A stretch of 13,837 nt of DNA from Trachelipus rathkii (taxonomy: Eukaryota > Arthropoda > Malacostraca > Isopoda > Trachelipodidae), in contig JABUQX010113316.1 in the NCBI GenBank assembly GCA_015478945.1, positions 42,501-56,337 on the forward strand. Reading direction: 5' to 3'. Below are positions 7,366 through 13,837 of this stretch, in pieces. The notes under the pieces are model-generated. The model had not been told where the DNA came from and did no database searches. It worked only from the letters and a program-made list of their open reading frames with translations. Position 1 is the first letter of the stretch. Each line of letters opens with the position of its first letter. A program made the position numbers and the translations under genes.

Positions 7366-7493
7366 ACAGCACCAATGGGTTTGAGGATCCGCTTTGGAGG
7401 GGTCCCCATTGAAAAAAAAAGAAGAAAGCAGCAGAGTGATGACAGAAGAAACCATGATGGAGGAAGAGGAGTAAAAGAAGAAGCTCAAATGAC
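7366..7493 (+). CDS. Candidate internal exon, 128 nt, basic-rich product
   Basis: A T-rich acceptor, GCTTTTATTTTTAG (AG 7364-7365), is followed by 42 open codons and then a near-consensus donor GAC|GTAAGT (GT 7494-7495). In this frame the acceptor supplies TAG and the donor supplies TAA, so the open stretch coincides exactly with the splice interval. The product starts TAPMGLRIRFGGVPIE and continues with a basic cluster (KKRRKQQ) that looks like a nuclear localisation signal. It then turns acidic/basic mixed (DDRRNHDGGRGVKEE). No domain is recognised. Part of the sequence is GA-rich, which lowers stop frequency, so chance is a real alternative. No partner exon was found. Confidence 0.28.
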
Positions 7494-7521
7494 GTAAGTA
7501 AAAGAGCCGCAGCCTTTAGCT

Positions 7522-7545
7522 GGAGCCGGAGCCGGTAGCCGGAGC
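7522..7545. repeat. GGAGCC hexamer microsatellite, cluster 2
   Basis: Four GGAGCC-like units with one TAGCC variant, in the same orientation as cluster 1. Confidence 0.75.
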
Positions 7546-7782
7546 AGGTGCTGGAGTAGGAGTTAGAAGACAGACCAGCAGAGCGCGGTAGACCAATCGA
7601 AAGATGAAGGAAATAAAAAAGTCTCATATGACGGAAGAAATGTGTCATTGGAGTATTGATGCCAGCACTGGTGCGGAGCCGAAACGGTAGCAAGTTAGTA
7701 AACACGGTGGCTGTAGAACCTAATGTTGGTATGGCTTATATATATGTTTTCGGTGACGTAGTTGCATGAATAACATAGTTTC
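7546..7782. other. Stretch without a recognisable gene
   Basis: Mixed-composition sequence between the hexamer cluster and the second dispersed-repeat copy. A long minus-strand frame crosses it, but its product is a low-complexity Leu/Ser/Phe string read from GA-rich DNA. Confidence 0.4.
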
Positions 7783-7890
7783 AATGTTCTCAAGGAGTTT
7801 ACGGTCTCCATTCGAGACGGGGGCCAAACCCCAAAAAGGGATTTGCCTTAAAATGAAATTTTAAAGGCCAATTTCAGAGGAATGATTTAA
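7783..7890 (+). repeat. Copy 2 of the dispersed direct repeat
   Basis: A diverged counterpart of 6218-6350 in the same orientation, aligned from GGAGTTT (7794-7800) through the AAACCCC and AAAAAGGG landmarks. It contains a hairpin, GCCTTAAAAT with ATTTTAAAGGC around GAA (7845-7868, one bulged base), and GTCTC/GAGAC around CATTC. Confidence 0.5.
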
Positions 7891-8498
7891 GGCAGTAAGC
7901 TGAAATAATACATAGACTTACTCTCTGGCAACAGTCCTATGTTACACAAATATATGAACTTAAACGAACGACCTACAAGTGACACTCTCTTAGTCATACA
8001 AATTGGCTACCAAAATGTTGCACAAAATATTGATCTTTCAGTCCTATAATGTACATATATGTATGACACTTAGCCTAAAGCCGAAAAAATTCCCCCCCTT
8101 TTTTTTTTTCAATCACTTTCGTCTTATTTTGTTCACAATGCTTACAAATACTGTACAACAATATGAAACTATGCCATTAATGCCACCACGAGCTAAGTAT
8201 TGCTGTTCAGTCTAACTTTAATCTTCATTACCGGTAGCAGGACTAAATGCAGTCAAGCTAACATAGGTCCAACGTAACGTAACTCAACTATAATTTTTAA
8301 TCACGACATATCAGTTTTTTATCTATAGCGTGAAGCATCTGTGTGATTGTTTTTTCTTTTTGTTAAAATATTATTCTACACTTCAATGTTTTTATTTTTA
8401 CTTATTAACTTTTAATTTAAAAAAATAATTTTAATTTTTTTATACTTTGGAAAAGAAATTTAGTTTTATAATAAAATTTTAAGAAATTCTATTAAAAC
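7891..8498. other. AT-rich stretch without a supported gene
   Basis: It includes a C7-T11 tract (about 8092-8110) and A/T-rich low complexity at 8350-8490. A 70-codon plus-strand frame (8003-8215) begins with the repeated 15-mer region and translates the C/T tract as Pro/Phe. I do not consider it a gene. Confidence 0.45.
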
Positions 8499-8681
8499 AT
8501 GTACTTTACGGATCCTATAAGCAGACAGCAGGTAGCGCGAAGCTCTAGTACACAGCTTATGGCCAGCGTATGCCAAGTTACGGAGCGGGGTGACTTGGCC
8601 AGCTCCATGTCTTGCTCTGTTGGTAATTTAAGAGTGCTTTCGAGTGGATATTTTTTATGGCATGATATACTGGGAGGTTAA
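8499..8681 (+). CDS. Small unrecognised Ser-rich ORF in a GC-richer island
   Basis: An ATG at 8499-8501 opens 60 codons to TAA. The product starts MYFTDPISRQQVARSSSTQL, is rich in Ser, Val and Gly, has two Cys and ends with an aromatic segment (GYFLWHDILGG). No motif, signal peptide or membrane segment is clear. The island is visibly richer in G and C than the flanking sequence, which is very AT-rich, and the shift coincides roughly with the ORF. A hairpin GCCAAGT/ACTTGGC lies at 8572-8599. It may be a small gene, an exon fragment, part of a mobile element, or chance. I recognise no homologue. Confidence 0.22.
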   Translation: MYFTDPISRQQVARSSSTQLMASVCQVTERGDLASSMSCSVGNLRVLSSGYFLWHDILGG

Positions 8682-9385
8682 TGACGGTATTGAACATTAC
8701 AAATAGGTCTGCAAGGAGAACATGGTGTAATTTTATGATACATATGAAATTTAATTTACGTGCTAAGTTCTCACGCTCACTCGGCCACACTCTTCTTTGA
8801 GAGGGTTTATATCATAAATACAATTAACAAAAATTTAGATTTATAATTTTTTATGCATGTTAAAGTAAAATTGTTTCAAAGTTTTTTTTTAAAGTTTCCT
8901 TTTGTCCTAAAGGTACGTGGTGCCGGCTGCAACTGATGTGCGAAACTTACACCAGACACTATTATGTGGTACTACTGCTCTTAGATCGTCATAGATCATC
9001 ACAGTGCATTCAATATGGGGGGCATGTTGCACTACAAAATAGTGATCTCAGTAAATAATGCACCACGGTATCAAGTACTTATCGTGTATTCTGTATCTAC
9101 CAGCAGCACTCTTTTTAAATCGTATCATTAGCTGTGGATTGAAAAGTTATTTGACGCTAAAATCTTTTTGTGTTTTGGTGAACAAGAACTTACCATTTAT
9201 TCACTTACATTTATTATTATCATTATCAACGTTGACACTTACAGTTTTGGAGGTGCGCGGATTGGAGCACATAAATTTTGATGAGGTTGAGGTTTAACGG
9301 TTAGTATACCGGGACTGCCATTGAGAAAATTTTTTAAATTAACAAAATTCTATTATGTTATCTGTAAATAGCTAGCATCACCTTA
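8682..9385. other. Mostly AT-rich stretch, one doubtful ORF
   Basis: The longest open frame is on the plus strand, ATG at 9058 to the stop at 9295-9297 (79 codons). Its product is Leu-rich with hydrophobic pieces (YLSCILYLPAALFLN) and an acidic end (EHINFDEVEV). This may be a chance ORF, and no membrane topology or family can be supported. A 10-bp imperfect tandem AGATCGTCAT AGATCATCAC lies near 8984-9003. Nothing else stands out. Confidence 0.3.
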
Positions 9386-10480
9386 TAAAACTTAAATGTA
9401 TTCCTACTTTTCCAACATTTTTCTCTAACAAGTCAGTGTTAATTTTAAACATTTTTCCGATAGTATATATTTAGACAAAACTTTAACCAAAAATTTACAG
9501 AGCTAAACATAACTAGTCAATGAACACCCAAGTTATTAACATAAAGTTAGCTTTTTAAAACAAAGCGATGTATAAAACTTCGGTATAGGGGTCGCTAATA
9601 CCAAACTTCAACTAAGATTTAGAATAAATTTCATGCAGAACTTGGATATGTCATTAATCCAAGTAAATACATATCCAATACCATGTATAGCCTTCGCAAA
9701 GTAACTTAGCATATGAACCTTTATCTGTCATTAACCATCAAGCTGAACATTACCACATATTAGCATTTTTACAAGTGTTTATAGCCTACCATAGATACTA
9801 ACATTAGGAACTATGAATAAGACATTAACATTTGAAATTATGAAATAAGTTCTCGATCTATCCCCATTCATTACATGCAAAATTTCGTACTTTACCCCTA
9901 CTTTTTTTCATCATCAGCAGCTGAAGCAGTATTTAGCTAACAAAACTCCTTAACAAAGTAATCAACCTACAAAGATATCAACAGTTTGGACTATGAATTG
10001 TTGTGATTTCGAATCAAAGTGTGCCAACGACCTGGCGTAGAAACATATTTGAGACGGTATGAATAGAACGTTGACATTAACAAAAATGCTCTACCGAATC
10101 TACATTGATAAACAGCGAAAAACTTAAACCTACAGCCTGCATTTCTAAACACATTATCACCAGCGAACACAGTATTATCTTACAAAATCTCTTAACAAAG
10201 TGAACAAGCTAGTACAACCTAACAGATCTAAAGACCCTGAACTACAAATAAAATGCATAAATTAACAATATGATCCAATCCTGTCTAGCAATAACTTTGT
10301 TCACAATTTCATTTTTGTCATTTACATTAGAATAACAAATTTAACTTAAGTAAAGTTACGTAAGATGTCAAATGTACATAAACTGAACATTTCTTCAAAG
10401 ATGTCTGCAAAGCGCCAGTAACGACTAATCCTACCGTAATACTAGGGGTTAATGCGAGACTTGACTAACACCGTTATGTA
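9386..10480. repeat. Degraded ~240-bp tandem satellite
   Basis: Recurring landmarks have a spacing of about 240 bp. CATGCAGAACTT (from 9632), CATGCAAAATTT (from 9874) and CAGCGAAAAACTT (from 10113) correspond, and a weaker match is ATAAAACTTAAATG near 9385. Between the last two full monomers, ATCATCAGCAGC..GCAGTATTTAGCT..CTTAACAAAGT (about 9910-9960) matches ATTATCACCAGC..CAGTATTATCTT..CTTAACAAAGT (about 10154-10200). CTATGAATAAGACATTAACA (9812-9831) matches GTATGAATAGAACGTTGACA about 243 bp later. The plus strand is noticeably rich in A and C. Divergence is high, so the outer limits are uncertain. Confidence 0.5.
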
Positions 10481-10578
10481 CTTAAACATATATTTTTTTA
10501 ACATTGTTCACTACCTACCAACTCACGAGGCAGAGCCTTTATGGAGGGGGTGGTTGCACCGCGCTCCCGAAGTCACAG

Positions 10579-11340
10579 CTAACGTACATTGCGCAGCATG
10601 AGCACAGACGCCAGGCTTTGAAGTGGGGGAGCCATTAAATCAGCAGGACCACAGATAGATGGAAGAGATTCCACAGAACAGAGGTGAAACACAGAGGAAG
10701 CACAGCAGCGAACTAGGCTGGAGTTACCAATATCAACACAAAACTCATGTGGCGACACAGCACGCCTAGTGCTACGAGGAGTGACGTATAAGTGGTGGTA
10801 CGCAAATGCATAAGTTCCCTCGAGCACCTGCCGCTGCGGTACGTATAGAAAATAAAGCACCAACATCAAGCCGCAAAGATAGAGGGTCCAAGAAAACTGG
10901 AAAGTACATAACAGTTAGATAAGCCTTTTGGTTCCTGCTTGACTCGAAGCGCTATCCAAAGCGCGGGTGAACCAGAGCCCCCAGAATTTGAGAAGCAGTA
11001 CTCCATACAAGGGCTGATGAAGCCTTGTATAAAAGGATATTAAGTGAGAAGAGGAAAAAAATAAGTGCTCGCAGTTCTTAAACAGAACTCCCATTTCCTT
11101 TGAGGCCGCCCTAGCAACCGTTGTGATGTGAGGTTTCCCCAAGAGCATCTTTTTTTTTTTTGTGTTAAGGCCAAAGATGTTTATATTGTCAACATGAGAG
11201 ACAAGAGAACCGTCGAAAGAGATCAGAAAAAGTTAGTAGGTGTCTTAGAGAGGGAGATTGTATAGAAGTTGGTTTTTTAAAGAATTAAATTTCAGAAAGG
11301 TTGAGACGATCCACCCGGAAATTATGTCCAAAGCGAGAAC
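10579..11340 (-). pseudogene. ORF2 relic: thumb and C-terminal region
   Basis: Minus-strand segments continue the reverse transcriptase. Around 11165-11340 the frame gives ALDIISGWIVSTFLKFNS, then SFDGSLVSHVDNINIFGLN. After a T12 tract on the plus strand (11150-11161), the frame resumes as KPHITTVARAASKEMGVLF and continues to 10915. The last part (10869-10579) contains TPRSTRRAVSPHEFCVDIGN and SSVFHLCSVESLPS, ending in TAG. These match the usual order in jockey/CR1 ORF2: a DWG-like block, the ASK..GVLFR-like block, and the PRSTR..LWNSLP-like tail. The function in live elements is template and primer handling after the RT core. Two stops lie in the 11215-11260 part, and the segments are in different frames. 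Confidence 0.8.
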
Positions 11341-12780
11341 TGAATCGGAAAGATTAAGACGAGAGGCATTCTAGAAGTTAAAGAGGGAGCAGAATGAAAG
11401 GAGTTTGAAGAATGAAGTGTCGAGTCATCGGCATAATGAGTGGCATAGAGTTAGGATGTGCAAGGTGAGAATCATTATGAAAAAGTAGGAATAAAGAGGA
11501 GAAATAAGACAGAACCCTGAGGAACACCAACTATTGACAGAAAAGGAAGAAAGAAGTCGCCCCATCAACAACACCGATATTGAGCGCTTTGAAAGAAAAC
11601 TTATACATAAGTAAGCATAGAGAAGGAGGAAACCAAAAGGGGGGAACTTGGAGCAAGCAGTGACGGCTGTGCCTAGACCGGTGAATGCTTTGGATTGTCA
11701 ACCGCCATCAACGCAAGTCTCCCCGTAGTTCTAAAGGGCGGAAAACCATAATCAGTAGGATAGGAAAGTATATCGCCAGTAGACCTCAAGCCGTACAAAG
11801 CCATAATGGCGATCGGAAAGAAGTGAATTAATGATGTGCAAATGATTTAGAAATGAGAGTTGAGAAGGGGTTTCAAAGATCTGGGATAGAATACAAGTGA
11901 GAGCTCTAGGGCGGATAGTTAGAGAGGATCAGAGCGGCTTCCTTTTTTCGGAATAGGTTGGACATGTGATAGCTTCCAACACTTAGGGGAAGTGTTAGTA
12001 TTGAGACATAGAGAAATATAGTTGAACGAGGGGCGGGATCAGCACGGAAAGCACACTCCCTCAAAACTCGGAGATGCCATCCGGCCACCCGCCTTCTTAA
12101 ACGATCATAGATTTCATGGGCCCATGAACCCGATCAAATGTAATCACAGGCAAAGGAATAGAACACGCTTGAATGTTACTGTCAGGAAGATATCTCAGGG
12201 TTGAGTTAGGAGTTAAATAGGAAGACGCGAAGAGATTGGTGGGGGCCTTTTGCCAGGCTGTAGGAAATTATGCAACCGAACCATCCAGAGGAATAAGGGA
12301 GGAAAGGCTGTTTTACCCAGTTGCTAGAGATGCTTTGGTCAAGAGACGCAGAAAGCTTTTGTCAGTAGGAGAACAAGAAGTTTAGCGCATTTCGTTTGAT
12401 GAACGTCCGCTTTGCCTGTCGAAGAGTATCCCTGCAACGAGTTTCTGGCTGAATGAAATTAGCAAGAGTGATAGGAGAATCGAGAATTTTTCACTCCCGA
12501 ACCGCACTGTCTCTAGCCTGAATGCCAGAAGAACAGCAACGATCGATCATGGTTTTGATGAGGTAAGAGAAAGTATTTAGTCAAGATGAATGAACCTACT
12601 CTCCCATTCAGCGATTACAGCTCCCAACTTATCGGCAGAAGTCGAAGCGTCACCAGAGACAAGCAGTCATTCCAATTATAGTTAGCGTAAGGAAGCACGC
12701 AAGGTCGAACAATCGGCCCAATCAAATTGCCAGGAGAAACGCGTAAGGGCAGGATGGAGCTGTTTTGGAGAGAAAGTATT
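11341..12780 (-). pseudogene. ORF2 relic: linker and reverse transcriptase core
   Basis: Key reverse transcriptase landmarks read on the minus strand: a linker with NYNWNDC (12663-12683) and DTLRQAKRTFIKRNA (about 12372-12416); PDG of the GPDG block (12076-12084); WKLSHVQPIPKKG (about 11940-11980); an RSTGD block (about 11780); a motif A remnant, VD then SKAF (11683-11699), split by an extra base; VVDGATS before motif B; GVPQGSV (11508-11528); and the catalytic YADD (11424-11435) followed by STLHSS. Motif C is intact, yet frameshifts separate nearly all blocks. In-frame stops include one soon after GVPQGSV. The enzyme would copy the element's RNA at a nicked target. Only the relic remains. 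Confidence 0.88.
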
Positions 12781-13200
12781 AAAATAATTAAGAGATATAA
12801 GGTTTGTGGTCAGATTTACTAATAAGAGCGAAAATTGTGTATTTAAAGAGAAGGACTAGGGGTGAAACATAGGCCAAGTGTGTTCAAGAATTGGTCTGGG
12901 ACGATCCGGAAATGTGTCTGTTTTCCTTTAATTAGTTGTCCAAGATCGTGTGAGAAATACCACGTTTTTAGCATAACTCTACCGTTATTTCCTTACGAAG
13001 AAGGCTTGCACCACGCCCCAACAAACTATCATACTAGCAATAATGCCTGTTAACCACCAACTGTGTACCAAGGTCCTCTCTTCACTCTTTCTCGGTGAAG
13101 AGGTATTCTGTAGGTACTTTATTAAATAGTGGAAGAATCAATTTGTATCGTCACTCTTCTTTAGTATCTGTAAACACTAATTTCCTATCCACCGTATAAA
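12781..13200 (-). pseudogene. ORF2 relic: end of the AP-like endonuclease domain
   Basis: The minus strand shows the terminal part of an exonuclease-endonuclease-phosphatase fold. The SDH catalytic signature (12806-12814) is preceded by KYTIFALIS, NTLGLCFTPSPSL and HDLGQLIK (about 12815-12950), the usual run-up in this group. Further upstream, traces such as EISVYRY near 13175 and FHYLIKYLQ near 13115 resemble the YRSP and YL blocks, with decreasing confidence. In living elements this domain nicks the target DNA to prime reverse transcription. Several frame changes and stops are present, and the N-terminal half is not recognisable. Confidence 0.65.
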
Positions 13201-13837
13201 ACATTTGGCACAAGCAAAATAAAGCCTAAGCTATCTTAACAACGAATAACACATAATATCAGCATAGTTAAACAACTAGAGAGATTATCGTAAGTATAAA
13301 ATAGCGAATGTCAAGGTTTCAAAATCATGTGTCACATCAAACCATTTGAGATAGTAAGCAGGATGCAGCAGAACTTGAGAAAAAGTACTATAATCTGAGT
13401 AAACGTCTTGTTACTCGAGAATTGGCTATCCAAATGCGCGACGTAAATAAACTGTGACTATTAGCAAAGTTAGCCTGTATGTCTACGGCAAATACGTCGC
13501 CATCACCCAAGCATACTCATCCTAATCTTAATTTTATTCATATCTAAACCATATGAATTTTAATTCTAGGATTAATATTGAAATAAATCAACGAAATCTA
13601 CAACAAAATCCAACATAATCTAACCTAGATCAATGTTAATTTTAAGCATTAACCTTGTAGATTTAAACAAACACACTCAGCACAAATACTTTGTCATAAT
13701 CTAACCTAATATTTCATTAAAGTTCATGGTTCTCGTATAATGTAGTTAGTAATTGGTATTTTTGTTATAAAAAGTTTAAAAGAGACAAAAAGATTTTAGT
13801 AAAAAGCATAAAAATGTTCGTTTTATAAAAATGTCAT
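13201..13837. other. AC/AT-rich flank, possibly satellite-related; no gene
   Basis: Plus-strand A/C-rich style with TAACCTA-type words, like the block at 9386-10480. ATGCAGCAGAACTTGAG at about 13365-13381 resembles the satellite landmark CATGCAGAACTTGGA, and ATGTTAATTTTAAGCATT near 13632 resembles GTGTTAATTTTAAACATT near 9437. The last 100 nt are plain AT-rich. No ORF, RNA gene or regulatory site is supported. Confidence 0.4.

Larger units (their letters stand above)
10490..13200 (-). mobile_element. Decayed jockey/CR1-type non-LTR retrotransposon copy
   Basis: Read on the minus strand, the element shows in order an endonuclease end, a linker, a reverse transcriptase and a characteristic C-terminal tail, as in ORF2 of the jockey/CR1 group of non-LTR retrotransposons. 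Such elements copy themselves by target-primed reverse transcription. All parts are recognisable but the frame shifts repeatedly and stops are frequent, so it cannot encode a working protein. No ORF1 or 5' UTR is seen above about 13200, suggesting 5' truncation or stronger decay. A short 3' UTR follows the stop at 10579-10581, ending near an A-run on the minus strand (about 10493-10499). Target-site duplications are not clear. Confidence 0.85.

Noticed and set aside
7059..7705. Overlapping minus-strand frames of 79, 94 and 124 codons
   Set aside because: The GGAGCC hexamers and GA-rich DNA keep all frames open. The products are Arg-Leu, Pro-Ala or Leu/Phe strings without domains.
8075..8115. 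Possible third copy of the palindrome arm edge (ATTCCCCCCC next to a T-run)
   Set aside because: Similarity is limited to the homopolymer C and T runs and a short CTAAAGCC word. It does not continue.
12022..13053. Plus-strand frames at 12022-12204 and 12862-13053
   Set aside because: They are antisense to the recognisable minus-strand ORF2 relic and have no coding character of their own.
1..13837. tRNA, rRNA, CRISPR array, TTAGG telomeric array, bacterial-style operons
   Set aside because: I found no B-box-like tRNA core, no rRNA signature, no regularly spaced identical repeats, no TTAGG run and no ribosome-binding-site-led gene chain.

Overview
The window looks like non-coding animal DNA, most likely from an arthropod and possibly a decapod crustacean. 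The reasons are a very AT-rich background, long (AT)n, (TC)n and (GA)n microsatellites, no dense or operon-like genes, splice-site-bounded open stretches, and a decayed jockey/CR1-type non-LTR retrotransposon of the kind abundant in crab and shrimp genomes. The organism call is an inference from style, not from a marker gene. I see no tRNA, rRNA, CRISPR array or complete recognisable protein-coding gene.

Layout. 1-900: a GCGGAT minisatellite with a perfect 15-bp inverted repeat, an AT microsatellite and one weak small ORF on the minus strand. 918-2410: a giant imperfect palindrome of two diverged arms of about 0.7 kb around a short loop near position 1674. It resembles a foldback element or snap-back duplication. 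2600-6010: a mosaic in which simple repeats separate short coding-like blocks on the plus strand (2785-2906, 3438-3506, 3549-3581, 4237-4482, 4922-5057). Several of these blocks end exactly at good GT/AG splice sites. I do not recognise the protein(s), and the 4237-4482 block carries two in-frame stops.

6010-9300: a somewhat more GC-rich stretch. It holds two diverged copies of a ~110-130-bp direct repeat about 1.57 kb apart, an overlapping octamer/CRE site, two GGAGCC-hexamer clusters, a 128-bp candidate exon (7366-7493), several hairpins and small ORFs of doubtful reality. 9380-10480: a degraded ~240-bp tandem satellite.

10480-13200: the only confidently identified element, an old minus-strand copy of a jockey/CR1-type ORF2. 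The order endonuclease, reverse transcriptase, C-terminal tail is preserved, but the frame is broken by many stops and frameshifts. Satellite-like sequence seems to resume at 13200-13837, which suggests the retrotransposon inserted into the satellite block.

No set of genes here can be shown to work together. The main items for follow-up are the palindrome, the plus-strand exon-like mosaic and the nested retrotransposon.
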